Source: CAZTUH01 sp964616175
GTDB taxonomy: Bacteria; Pseudomonadota; Gammaproteobacteria; Burkholderiales; Burkholderiaceae_B
Direction: 5' to 3'
Length of the DNA: 64,000 nucleotides
NCBI GenBank assembly: GCA_964616175.1
Contig: CAZTUH010000007.1
Location: 1-64,000 of the forward strand
Shown: one piece after another, positions 24,634 to 34,145 of the stretch
How positions within the stretch are numbered: position 1 is the first letter of the stretch
Layout of the letters: each line of letters opens with the position of its first letter
Notes under the pieces: model-generated
Databases searched by the model: none
What the model saw: the letters and a program-made list of their open reading frames with translations, nothing else
What the model was told of the DNA's origin: nothing
Position numbers and translations under genes: made by a program

Positions 24634-26304
24634 TTACAAAATTGTAAACTTATTCAATTTCAATTTAAGAATAGATGAAGATAAAACAGCATTTATATAT
24701 TCAGATGGATTGTTTAAAGACAAGGCTGTATCTTGCATATAAGAAAGAATTGGGTTTGCAGTAATAGATAATGCAAAACATAAAAAAATCAAAATACCTA
24801 TTGGAGTTATTTCTAACCATTTTAATGACGGTACGATTGTATCTCTTGACCAAAAAGCTTTTATACCTATCCTAGTAAATACAAGAAGTGCGGATACGCC
24901 CGAAAACAATAAAGCAAATATTAAGATCCATGCATAGATTTTTTGAACAGTCAAAAACAAAGAAATAGATGCTAATAATAAAGAAAGTTTTGCAATAAAT
25001 CCAGAAAAAGGAGGCAGTCCTACTATTAATAATGCACAAGAAACAAATGATAGACCAAGAAATGCCATTGGAACTGGAATTGGTACTCCAACCACATCAT
25101 CAGGTCGATTTGCCATTTTTTTTGATTCATCTGATTCAAAATCGTTTGTAATTCTTTCAACAAAGAAATTTGATTCAAGGGTTCTTGTGCGACCAACTAA
25201 CTCAGCTAGCAAAAATAAAGTGCTTATAGCCAAAGCAGAATTAACTAAATAAAAAAGGGCTGCAGTTGTACAAGGAACACTCGGCACTCCTAAAACCATT
25301 AATAATGTTCCTACCGAAATAACAGTACAATATCCAGAAAGTTTTTCTATAGGCTGAGTAACTAGCAAACCAAAACAACCAAACAACAGGGTTATCAAGC
25401 CAATTGGAAAAATCCAATTCAAATTGAAAGGAGCGGGCAATTCATTTGGAAAAATTAATGAACTTATTCGCAATATCGCATAAACCCCAACTTTTGTTAA
25501 CATTGAAAACATAGCTCCAATTGGTGGAGCTGCTAGAGCATATCCTCTTACTAGCCAAAAATTCAGAGGCCAGACCCCAGCTTTTACCATGAAAGCAAGT
25601 CCAAGAATCGCAAATCCTATGTTGAAAATCTTGTAATCGATATTGCTTAATTTTAACGAGTATGAAGAAGCCAAATCAGCTAAATTTAAAGTACCTGTTA
25701 CTCCATATATTAATCCAATACTTACTAGAAGTAAGAAAGAAACAACTAAATTAACTACAATATAATGTAAACTTGCTCCTACTCGATCTGATCCAGATCC
25801 ATGTAACATTAACCCATATGATGCTGCTAACAAAACTTCAAAAAAAACAAAAAGATTAAATAGATCTCCTGTTAGGAACGCTCCGTTTAAACCCATTAGA
25901 AGAAATTGAAATAAAGAATAAAAATGTACCCCAACTCTATCCCAATGATTTATAGCATACAAAAGAGAGTTAAATCCTATAACAGAAGTTAGAACTAACA
26001 TGATCGCTGCTAATCTATCAGCAACTAAGACAATTCCAAATGGAGCTGGCCAACCTCCAATAGCATATACACCAATGTTACATAGCCAAATGTCAAAATA
26101 ATTTTTTTTGGTTAAAATTAACAAGGTAATTCCACTTAACAATTGCAAGATAACTGAGAAAAGCGAAATCCCAGTCCTCAAACTTCGCTTTGTATCTGCT
26201 AGAAGCAGCATTACAGCTCCCGATAGTAAAGGGATTACAATCGGACTTACGATAACATTCTGATAGATAAATTCCAAAAATTTATCCTCTTTTTCCATCA
26301 ACAT
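24634..26304 (-). CDS. mrpD: Mrp-type cation/proton antiporter subunit D
   Basis: Large NuoN/NuoM-like membrane subunit with about 14 helices, thought to form one of the ion channels. The conserved antiporter core includes FFEVLLAASYGLMLHG, the Lys-bearing FMVKAGVWPLNFWLVRGYA and APPIGAMFSMLTKVGVYA. I prefer the ATG at 26304 because AGGT lies seven bases upstream; an in-frame start at 26325 and an ATG at 26298 are alternatives. All overlap the end of mrpC. The product is about 556 residues, slightly longer than typical MrpD. Confidence 0.92.
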   Translation of the reverse strand: MLMEKEDKFLEFIYQNVIVSPIVIPLLSGAVMLLLADTKRSLRTGISLFSVILQLLSGITLLILTKKNYFDIWLCNIGVYAIGGWPAPFGIVLVADRLAAIMLVLTSVIGFNSLLYAINHWDRVGVHFYSLFQFLLMGLNGAFLTGDLFNLFVFFEVLLAASYGLMLHGSGSDRVGASLHYIVVNLVVSFLLLVSIGLIYGVTGTLNLADLASSYSLKLSNIDYKIFNIGFAILGLAFMVKAGVWPLNFWLVRGYALAAPPIGAMFSMLTKVGVYAILRISSLIFPNELPAPFNLNWIFPIGLITLLFGCFGLLVTQPIEKLSGYCTVISVGTLLMVLGVPSVPCTTAALFYLVNSALAISTLFLLAELVGRTRTLESNFFVERITNDFESDESKKMANRPDDVVGVPIPVPMAFLGLSFVSCALLIVGLPPFSGFIAKLSLLLASISLFLTVQKIYAWILIFALLFSGVSALLVFTRIGIKAFWSRDTIVPSLKWLEITPIGILIFLCFALSITANPILSYMQDTALSLNNPSEYINAVLSSSILKLKLNKFTIL

Positions 26305-26620
26305 GATCTGTACCTGTAAAACCACGTGAAGCTAATAACACTACCAAGAATAAAGCTGTTGTAGCAAAACTTATAACGATAGATGTCAAAACTAAAGCTT
26401 GTGGTACTGGATCAGCATATATAGAAAGATCCAATTGATTTGTAGAACTAATAATTGGAGGAGAAGCTTCAGTTATTTTTCCTATCCCAAAAATAAACAA
26501 GTTAATCGAGTATGAAAGTAGTGATAAACCTATAACAATTTGAAATGTACGTGGCCTAAGGAGAAGCCAAGTTCCTGAAGTTCCTAGAATACTAATAGCA
26601 AGCGCTAGAATAAGCGGCAT
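26282..26620 (-). CDS. mrpC: Mrp-type cation/proton antiporter subunit C
   Basis: A 112-residue NuoK-like subunit with three hydrophobic helices and the family segments GTWLLLRPRTFQIVIGLSLL, YADPVPQALVLTSIVISFA and TTALFLVVLLA. It lies between the fused mrpAB gene (24 bp upstream) and mrpD (overlapping). Confidence 0.93.
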   Translation of the reverse strand: MPLILALAISILGTSGTWLLLRPRTFQIVIGLSLLSYSINLFIFGIGKITEASPPIISSTNQLDLSIYADPVPQALVLTSIVISFATTALFLVVLLASRGFTGTDHVDGKRG

Positions 26621-26644
26621 TAATCTGATCTCCTTAATTCGGAA

Positions 26645-29536
26645 TTACATTTTGCGTTGTGCTCGCAAGGATTGGTGAGCCAAGGCTACCAGTATTAGAA
26701 CTGTAGATCCCATGACTAACATATATACACCAAGGTCAAATAAAAAAACTGAGGTTAAAGAAAATTCACCTAATATTGGAATTTCAATTTTCCAGACTAA
26801 AGCAGATAAGAATGGATGCATAAAAAACACTGGAAATAAAGAAATGCTACCAGCACAGATAAGTCCTAGCCCAACCCAATATTGGGGATTTAACTTGCTA
26901 CGCGATTCTACCCAATGAACACCACCAAACATATACTGCAATATTACTGCTGTAGCCATAATCAATCCACCAACAAATCCTCCGCCTGGCAGATTGTGAC
27001 CTCGCAGTAAAAAATAGATAGAAATTAATGCCGCAGTTGGGAGTAGTAATCTTATTAAAACAAACTGTGCTAACATTGTCGAATCTTGTAAAAAATGATA
27101 AACCATCCCGAGCTTCGCATTTGATTTATCTTGGTCTTGGTAATATTGTTGAATTGGTTTTTCTATGCTTTCACGTGCTGGTCTGAATCGTCGTAGCAAA
27201 GCATATACGGTTAAAGCAACTATACCCAGAACAGTGATTTCACCTAATGTGTCAAACCCACGAAAATCAACTAATATTACGTTAACAATATTAGATCCAC
27301 CTGCTTCTGAAAGAGATTTTTCAATAAAATAAGAAGAAATTTTTCGATTTGTGAAAGGACGATTAAGCATAACATAGGCAATCCATCCCAATCCAAAACC
27401 CACAGCGCATGCCAACAGAAAATCTCTCAGTTCTTTAACGTTACAGACTTTCAGCGGGTTCTTTCTATTCTTTCCATCTTCTTCAACATGACGAGGCAAC
27501 CAGCGTAGGCCAAGCAGAATTAAAACAACAGTAACCACCTCAACTGTCAATTGAGTCAGAGCTAAGTCTGGCGCGGAAAACCACATAAATGTAAGACTAG
27601 TTACCAAACCTGCGCCGCCAGTTAATGCTAGAGATGACAAACGTTGGTATTCCGCCTGATAAGCAGCTCCCAGAGCACATATTATACCAACTAGCCACAA
27701 TATCAGAAAAGGAGTATCAAAAGCTATTTCACATGATCCTAGCCATGCAGATCCAACATGTGGTTTTTCAAAAAATGGAATCCAACTAAAAAATATCAGG
27801 TTAGTGATTATTATCAAGAGTTGACTTTGCAAATTTTCTGATGAAGATTTCTTTACAATATGGCTAGAAAAAGTATCAAATTTCTGCAAAATGAACCTGA
27901 AGACTTTTTGTCCATTAAGATTAATAAAAAATGGGATCTTATCGGGCATTAATTTTCCGTTTGATCGTAAAAATATGTATAAGCATATTCCACCAAGTAA
28001 AGCCATGGAACTCATTAAAAGCGGCAATTTAAATCCATGCCAAACCGATAAACTGTACCTAGGCATCTCTTCACCTAGAATACTTCTACCTGCTACATTT
28101 AGAAGTGGACCCAAAGTAATATTAGGTACAATTCCAACAACTAGGCATGTCAATACTAGAAGCGCACTAGGTAAAAGCATCCAATGAGGAGGTTCATGAG
28201 GTTTTTTGGGAAGATCTATAGAGACAGGACCAAAAAATACTTGCAGAATAAAACGCATAGAATATGCAACACTGAAAGACCCAGCAATAGTAGCTAATAA
28301 TGGTAGACCGATTCTAGTATAGATATCACCTCTAACAAAAATAGTTTCTGCAAAAAACATCTCTTTAGAAATGAAACCATTTAAAAGTGGTACTCCAGCC
28401 ATTGAAGCTGCAGCTACCATGGCTAGTGTTGCTGTAATTGGCATGGACCTATACAAGCCACTAAGTCGGCTAATATTTCTAGTTCCGGTTTCATGATCAA
28501 CTATTCCAGCAGCCATGAATAAAGAAGCTTTAAAAGTAGCATGATTAATCATATGGAATATTGCAGCGACTAAACCCAATGAACTGTTTAATCCAAGAAG
28601 TAATGTAATCAAACCTAAATGACTAATTGTTGAATATGCTAATACTCCCTTCATATCTTTTTGAAAGATTGCAAAATAAGCAGCTAGAATTAAGGAGATT
28701 AATCCAGTCCCACCGATAATCCAGAACCATTCATCAGTGCCAGAAAGCACAGGCCAGAACCGAGCTAGCAGAAATACTCCAGCTTTTACCATGGTTGCTG
28801 AATGTAAATATGCAGAAACTGGAGTAGGAGCTGCCATTGCATTTGGAAGCCAAAATTGGAATGGAAATTGAGCACTTTTAGTTAATGCTCCTATAGCAGT
28901 TAGAATCAAAATCAATTTATACCATTTGCTAGATTTGATGAGTTCACTAGATGATAAGATCTGATCTATATCATAGCTGCCTACTATATTTCCTAACAAC
29001 AATAGTCCAATGAATAAACATAATCCTCCAAAAACTGTAATCAATAATGCAGTTTTTGCACCTTCTTTTGCATCAGTTCTATGATGCCAATATGCTATAA
29101 GCATAAATGAGATCAAGCTAGTCATTTCCCAAAAAAGTAATAATTGAATAATGTTTCCTGATAAAACAATTCCTAACATTGCTGCTGTAAAAGCTTGAAA
29201 AAATGAAAAGAAACGTTGAACTGGATCCTTGGGAGACATATAGTAGCGAGCATATATAACAACTAATGTTCCCATTAATGTTACTATCAAAGAAAACAGC
29301 CAAGAATAACCATCCATGCGCAAAATAATATGCAAACCTAAAAATGGAATCCAAGGAATCTCAGTTCGAATAATTTTCTCGCTTGCAATAGTTGGGTACA
29401 AGTTAACCACTAATAAAGTACATAATAATAAGAGGATTCCAGCCACCCATGCTTCTGCATTTCGGGCATTGGATGGCAAAAAAGACGCAAATAAGCTTCC
29501 AATGAATGGAAGAAGTAGTAAAAGAATTAACGACAT
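26645..29536 (-). CDS. mrpA: Mrp-type cation/proton antiporter, fused subunits A and B
   Basis: First gene of the operon, 963 residues. The N-terminal two thirds are NuoL-like, with FWLPNAMAAPTPVSAYLHSA followed by TMVKAGVFLLARFWP and HMINHATFKASLFMAAG, the helices carrying the essential Lys/His/Glu. The C-terminal part (about 790-963) is a fused MrpB domain with LLRGHNLPGGGFVGGLI. The AB fusion with order A/B-C-D-E-F-G matches the Pha-type operons of Bordetella and rhizobia, which exchange K+ or Na+ for protons and serve pH and cation homeostasis; ion choice cannot be read from sequence. No subunit is broken, so a complete large antiporter is being kept in a shrinking genome. Confidence 0.94.
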   Translation of the reverse strand: MSLILLLLLPFIGSLFASFLPSNARNAEAWVAGILLLLCTLLVVNLYPTIASEKIIRTEIPWIPFLGLHIILRMDGYSWLFSLIVTLMGTLVVIYARYYMSPKDPVQRFFSFFQAFTAAMLGIVLSGNIIQLLLFWEMTSLISFMLIAYWHHRTDAKEGAKTALLITVFGGLCLFIGLLLLGNIVGSYDIDQILSSSELIKSSKWYKLILILTAIGALTKSAQFPFQFWLPNAMAAPTPVSAYLHSATMVKAGVFLLARFWPVLSGTDEWFWIIGGTGLISLILAAYFAIFQKDMKGVLAYSTISHLGLITLLLGLNSSLGLVAAIFHMINHATFKASLFMAAGIVDHETGTRNISRLSGLYRSMPITATLAMVAAASMAGVPLLNGFISKEMFFAETIFVRGDIYTRIGLPLLATIAGSFSVAYSMRFILQVFFGPVSIDLPKKPHEPPHWMLLPSALLVLTCLVVGIVPNITLGPLLNVAGRSILGEEMPRYSLSVWHGFKLPLLMSSMALLGGICLYIFLRSNGKLMPDKIPFFINLNGQKVFRFILQKFDTFSSHIVKKSSSENLQSQLLIIITNLIFFSWIPFFEKPHVGSAWLGSCEIAFDTPFLILWLVGIICALGAAYQAEYQRLSSLALTGGAGLVTSLTFMWFSAPDLALTQLTVEVVTVVLILLGLRWLPRHVEEDGKNRKNPLKVCNVKELRDFLLACAVGFGLGWIAYVMLNRPFTNRKISSYFIEKSLSEAGGSNIVNVILVDFRGFDTLGEITVLGIVALTVYALLRRFRPARESIEKPIQQYYQDQDKSNAKLGMVYHFLQDSTMLAQFVLIRLLLPTAALISIYFLLRGHNLPGGGFVGGLIMATAVILQYMFGGVHWVESRSKLNPQYWVGLGLICAGSISLFPVFFMHPFLSALVWKIEIPILGEFSLTSVFLFDLGVYMLVMGSTVLILVALAHQSLRAQRKM

Positions 29537-29842
29537 GATTTTCCAGATAAATCAGAGTAGATTATTCGGATAACACTCATCCAGAAACCAAAAAACCTCT
29601 ACCTAGAAATTCTAGTTATAAGAAGTAACGAAACTATCTATCTAAATAAATAAATTAATCAGCTGAGTTGAAAAAGAATTGATTGAACTCAAAACAGTTG
29701 ATGTAGCCCATATATAATAATATAGTGGCATGGAAGAAACTTTTTAAAGCAAAATAAGAAATAATCCTTATTGTTATGTATTTTTTTTAGAAAGAACACA
29801 TGCAATTTAGTTTCTGTAACGAATAAAAAGTTCTTTTATTTG
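29537..29842. other. Intergenic region upstream of the Mrp operon
   Basis: About 300 bp without a gene, between the end of dadA and the start of mrpA, both leftward. It should hold the Mrp operon promoter. Only a short perfect palindrome CTAGAAATTCTAG near 29601-29613 stood out; no regulator site could be named. Confidence 0.4.
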
Positions 29843-31102
29843 TTAGATACCGACAAACGGAAATTCTGGCTCTGGACACCTCCCTTTTACTATGTCTGAT
29901 AAAGCCTTTCCTGAACCAGCTCCCATAGTCCATCCGGCTGAGCCATGGCCAGTATTAAGATACAAATTACTAATTCTCGTTCGGCCAATGAGAGGAACAC
30001 TTGAAGGTGTGGTAGGCCTCAAGCCAGCCCAGTATTTTGGTTCTTCAAAATCTAAGGCTTTTGGAAATAATTCAAAAGCTAATCGTGACAATAATTCGCA
30101 TCGACTATCATCGAGACAACGTGAATAGTCAGAAATCTCTACAGAACTAGCTAAGCGCAACTTATTTCCAATCCTGGAGACGACCATTTTATTAAATGGA
30201 TCTGTCAAACTGACAGAAGGAGCTAAATTAGGGCTGATAATATTGAAAGTAACAGAATAACCCTTCGCAGGATAGATATTACAAGGAATTCCAAGTGGTC
30301 TTAACAAAAAAGGACTATAACAACCTAAGGCCACTACATAAGTATCAAAGGAAAGAATCTCATGACAACCATCAGGACGAAGCAACTCCATTCCATGGAC
30401 AAAGTCTCCACTACCCAAGATCAATCGATTTACAGTAGTATTATAGATAAATTTGACACCAATATCGATGCATTTTTTAGACAATTTTTCTATGAACAAA
30501 TATGCATCACCACTTTCATCATCAGGAGTATAGTCACCCCCAATAATATTATTGCCTTGCTCAAGAAGTGAAGGCTCAATTGAAAAGAGTTCTTCAGGAG
30601 CAATAATTCTTCTTTCTACACCTAATTCACGCATTAATTTTATTATTTTTCTAGATTCTTCTAATTCATTCTTATTACGATAGATGTTTAAAACTCCATT
30701 TTCAAGACTATGATAATCAATATTTAAGTTTTGCCGCATGGATTTTAGGATTCTTCTGCTATATTGAGCCATCCGGACCATAGCAATGGTATTTGGAATT
30801 GAATTCCATGGTAGACATTGATTCAGAAAATTTATAATCCAAATCCATTGATGTCTATCAAAACGTGGCTTGAATTTAATTGCAATATCATTATTTACAA
30901 TTGATTTAAAGATTTTGCGAAATGATCTAGGATTTGATAATGGTTCAGCATAAGATACAGAGATTTGCCCACCATTTGCAAAGCTTGTTTCAAGACCAGC
31001 TGATGCACACCGATCAATTACAGATACATCATATCCTGACTGGGCTAGCCACCATGCGCTAAAAACTCCTTGTATTCCACTGCCTAATACTGCTATTCTC
31101 AT
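29843..31102 (-). CDS. dadA: D-amino acid dehydrogenase small subunit
   Basis: FAD-dependent enzyme that oxidises D-amino acids such as D-alanine to 2-oxo acids and passes electrons to the respiratory chain. The 419-residue protein starts with the dinucleotide-binding VLGSGIQGVFSAWWLAQSG and follows the DadA pattern: ETSFANGGQISVSYAEP, PDDESGDAYLF, VVALGCYSPFLLRPLG, YPAKGYSVTF, WAGLRPTTPSSVPLIGRT and NTGHGSAGWTMGAGSGKALSD. The C-terminus is a little shorter than the 432-residue E. coli protein. No alr/dadX partner is adjacent. It could use D-Ala from wall turnover as an electron donor or nitrogen source. Confidence 0.93.
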   Translation of the reverse strand: MRIAVLGSGIQGVFSAWWLAQSGYDVSVIDRCASAGLETSFANGGQISVSYAEPLSNPRSFRKIFKSIVNNDIAIKFKPRFDRHQWIWIINFLNQCLPWNSIPNTIAMVRMAQYSRRILKSMRQNLNIDYHSLENGVLNIYRNKNELEESRKIIKLMRELGVERRIIAPEELFSIEPSLLEQGNNIIGGDYTPDDESGDAYLFIEKLSKKCIDIGVKFIYNTTVNRLILGSGDFVHGMELLRPDGCHEILSFDTYVVALGCYSPFLLRPLGIPCNIYPAKGYSVTFNIISPNLAPSVSLTDPFNKMVVSRIGNKLRLASSVEISDYSRCLDDSRCELLSRLAFELFPKALDFEEPKYWAGLRPTTPSSVPLIGRTRISNLYLNTGHGSAGWTMGAGSGKALSDIVKGRCPEPEFPFVGI

Positions 31103-32068
31103 TTTTTCATGAACTCTCTAAATGTATTTCGTTTGCTGTTCAATAATTAATTCTATTAGGATAAATTATCTAATTAGTCTAAAATGACTATTGAAAAATG
31201 AATTCAACAGCCTTCTCTCATCTTAGTATTATTATATGATCTCAATAAAGATAACATGAACTCATGAGTTATTTATTGATTCTCAAAGCAATTAGTATGG
31301 CACACTATCAAGTGGAATTGGGTTAAGGGAAAAACTTCTAGATTCTACGTTATTTTTTTCCCTTAAAAGATTAAACTTTGCATCCCCCTGGTGTTTCATT
31401 TTTGTATAAAAATTCAGAAATTTTAATAATCAATTGAAATAAAAGCTTTTCCAGCTATAATAGGAAATAACTAAATATTTGATAAGTTCTAAAGTAAAAA
31501 CTCCACTTCATAACAAAAAATCTTTTGATATTCGAATAGATGTAAAGATTTAGGAATGAACTTGTAGTTTTTGAAAGATAAGTCTTCCAAAGTCTTGGAG
31601 CTTGGAGAAATGTTTTTCTGTTTTTCAAAATTTTAAATCACAAAGAATCTTCATATTTTTCAATTGAAATTGAATCCATAATTTTCAAGTTAAGATGTGT
31701 ATCTATTAAGATTTACTTAATAATTCCTATCATGACAGATAATGTAGTTTAAATAAAACTATAGATTCAATACAGTTTTAATACTTTATAAGTTGTTCGA
31801 ATTTGTAAAGACTTGCTAGTAGCAATGATCTATTCAAGAGATATTAAAGCCCAACGTTTGAAAGGTTTTTTTCTCACGATTCTTGGCAAAAGTTTATCAA
31901 CCCTGAAATTAATGAAAAACAAAAGATTTTTTCTTCCATCGGAATTTCAGAAAATCATATTAATTCTCTAGATAGAGAAGATGAAATCAGTTTGAGTATC
32001 TCTTTTTATAAAATAGTCTGATTATTCTTTTCTATTTTTCCCTCAATCTATAATTATATGTTAGCACG
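31103..32068. other. Long gene-free region between dadA and rho
   Basis: Nearly 1 kb with no supportable gene in either direction. In relatives trxA precedes rho, but I see no thioredoxin active-site coding (WCGPC) in any frame. A 12-bp perfect inverted repeat (TTAAGGGAAAAA at 31323-31334 with 31355-31366, 20-base loop) is the clearest structure. Short open stretches around 31850-32020 resemble eroded coding sequence but match nothing I recognise. It should contain divergent promoters for dadA and rho and perhaps a rho leader used for autoregulation, as known in E. coli; that last point is inference. Confidence 0.45.
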
Positions 32069-33325
32069 ATGCATTTGAACGAATTAAAGGCACTGCATGT
32101 TTCAGAGTTATTAGAAATGGCAGCAAGCTTGGAAATAGATAACGCTAATCGGTTGCGAAAGCAAGAACTTATGTTTTCCATTATGAAACGACGAGCAAAA
32201 CATGGAGAACAAATATTTGGAGATGGTGTTCTTGAAGTGTTGCCAGATGGTTTTGGTTTTCTTCGATCTACAGAAACATCATATTTGGCTAGTACCGAAG
32301 ATATTTACATATCTCCGTCTCAAATTCGAAGATTTAATCTTCATACTGGAGATTCGATAGAAGGAGAGGTAAGAACCCCTAAAGATAGTGAAAGATATTT
32401 TGCTCTTATAAAAGTCGATAAGGTTAATGGGGTGGCTCCTGAGGCAATAAAACATCGTATCATGTTTGAGAATCTCACTCCATTGCATCCAAATTATCCT
32501 ATACATCTAGAAAGAGATGTTAGAAGTGAAGAAAATCTAACAGGGAGGATTCTAGATATATTTGTTCCTATTGGAAAAGGGCAACGTGGTTTAATTGTTG
32601 CAAGCCCAAAATCAGGGAAAACGGTTATGATGCAGCATATTGCACATGCAATCACAGCAAATTTTCCTGATTTGTTCATGATTGTTCTTTTAGTTGATGA
32701 ACGTCCAGAGGAAGTAACAGAGATGCAGCGCACAGTTCGAGGAGAAGTAGTTGCTTCAACATTTGATGAGCCAGCAACTCGACATGTACAAGTAGCTGAG
32801 ATGGTAATTGAGAAAGCCAAGCGTCTAGTTGAAATGAGAAAAGATGTAGTTATTCTTTTGGATTCAATTACAAGGTTAGCTCGTGCTTATAATACTGTCG
32901 TACCTGTCTCAGGTAAAGTATTAACTGGTGGGGTCGATGCAAATGCTCTGCAACGCCCAAAAAGGTTTTTTGGGGCTGCTAGAAACTTAGAAGAAGGTGG
33001 ATCATTAACTATCCTTGGTACTGCTTTAGTTGAAACAGGCAGCCGAATGGATGAAGTGATATATGAAGAATTTAAAGGAACTGGAAATTCTGAAGTTCAT
33101 CTGGAAAGACGTTTAGCTGAAAAACGGGTTTATCCTGCTATTAATTTGAAAAAATCTGGAACCCGCCGTGAAGAACTTTTGATTAAACCCGAATTCTTTC
33201 AGAAAGCTTGGATTTTGCGAAAGTTTATTCATGATATGGATGAAATCCAATCAATGGAATTTATTCTTGATAAGATGCGAACAACAAAAACAAATATTGA
33301 ATTTTTTCAAATGATGAAGCGATGA
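32069..33325 (+). CDS. rho: Transcription termination factor Rho
   Basis: Hexameric RNA helicase that terminates untranslated transcripts. The 418-residue protein matches E. coli length. It has an N-terminal helix bundle, then the primary RNA-binding cold-shock fold with DGFGFLR (60-66), then the RecA-like motor with Walker A SPKSGKT (179-185), VLLVDERPEEVTEM, Walker B VVILLDSITRLARAYN, the Q-loop/R-loop ALQRPKRFFGAARN and the arginine finger region ETGSRMDEVIYEEFKGTGN. All motifs look intact. It is followed by a hairpin and the queH remnant. Confidence 0.97.
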   Translation: MHLNELKALHVSELLEMAASLEIDNANRLRKQELMFSIMKRRAKHGEQIFGDGVLEVLPDGFGFLRSTETSYLASTEDIYISPSQIRRFNLHTGDSIEGEVRTPKDSERYFALIKVDKVNGVAPEAIKHRIMFENLTPLHPNYPIHLERDVRSEENLTGRILDIFVPIGKGQRGLIVASPKSGKTVMMQHIAHAITANFPDLFMIVLLVDERPEEVTEMQRTVRGEVVASTFDEPATRHVQVAEMVIEKAKRLVEMRKDVVILLDSITRLARAYNTVVPVSGKVLTGGVDANALQRPKRFFGAARNLEEGGSLTILGTALVETGSRMDEVIYEEFKGTGNSEVHLERRLAEKRVYPAINLKKSGTRREELLIKPEFFQKAWILRKFIHDMDEIQSMEFILDKMRTTKTNIEFFQMMKR

Positions 33326-33353
33326 TTCTAATCAGGCAATGCCTAATTAGAAT
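33325..33353 (+). repeat. Hairpin directly after rho stop codon
   Basis: ATTCTAATCAGGC and GCCTAATTAGAAT form a 13-bp stem with one mismatch and a three-base AAT loop, beginning at the last base of the rho stop codon. No good T-run follows, so it may be a weak terminator or a 3' mRNA-stabilising hairpin. Confidence 0.6.
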
Positions 33354-33394
33354 TACTAGTTTGATTCTTATCAAAAAAAATGTAAGGAGGAACT

Positions 33395-33955
33395 ATGAAA
33401 AAAGTACTTTATGATCAAATTCTTCCTGCAAAAGAAACTTCTAAGATCCTTTTACATTCTTTTTGTGCTCCATATTCTAGAGAAGTGATTAGTGCAATTT
33501 CATCCAAGAAAGGAATATGAAATCCGAAAAAAGGAAAATATGCGGTTTGCAAAAAAAATAATCTTGAATTTATAGATGCTGATTATGATTTGGACAGTTG
33601 GTTCAATAGGATTAAGGGATTAGAGAACTATCCAGAACGAGGTCAACTTTGTTGTACAGTTTGTTTTGATATGCGTTTCGATCGGAAAGCATACAATGCT
33701 CTTAAGGTCTTTCTTGTTGGAAAGACCTTAATCAAATTAACGATTGTTGGAAAAGAACTGCAGAAAGTTATAAAAACATGAACTGTTGGACTTATAACTG
33801 GTGGAAAAATAGTATTTTTCAAAGAATGATAGAAATTAGCAAGAAAAAAATTTCATCAACAGGAATACTGTGGGTGTGTTTCTTCGCTAAGAGATACAAA
33901 TATGCACAGACGTTCGTCAGATAGAGATAGAATCGTAATAGGAGTTAAATTCTAA
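33395..33955 (+). pseudogene. queH: Epoxyqueuosine reductase QueH, decayed
   Basis: QueH (DUF208) performs the last reduction in tRNA queuosine synthesis. Homology pieces in order are LLHSFCAPYSREV (family has CCAPC, so two of the conserved Cys are changed), FIDADYDLDSWFNRIKGLE, PERGQLCCTVCFDMRFDRKA, then in another frame CWKDLNQINDCWKRTAESY and CWTYNWWKNSIFQRMIEIS. A third frame carries KFHQQEYCGCVSSLRDTNMH. Lesions are a TGA at 33518 with loss of the segment around it, a frameshift plus deletion near 33705, and a shift at the A-run near 33845. A perfect AAGGAGG Shine-Dalgarno at 33384-33390 still precedes the start, suggesting recent inactivation. Not functional. Confidence 0.92.
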
Positions 33956-34145
33956 TAGCATGTAGAATTTCTTTGCATATATGATTTTCATAAAATTTAA
34001 GAGAGGATCCATTGTTAAAAAACTCTTATAAAAGAAGATTAATGATTAAATAAAGAAAATTCTTGGAATTTATTCCCATTAACTTCAGTTCTTGATTTTT
34101 GAATATACTCCATTTATAAAACGTCTGAAACGTTCTATTTTTTCT

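Noticed and set aside
33590..33781. A 63-codon gene inside the queH remnant
   Set aside because: It is the middle fragment of queH (YDLDSWFNRIKGLE, CTVCFDMRF) in frame with the upstream piece; not an independent gene.
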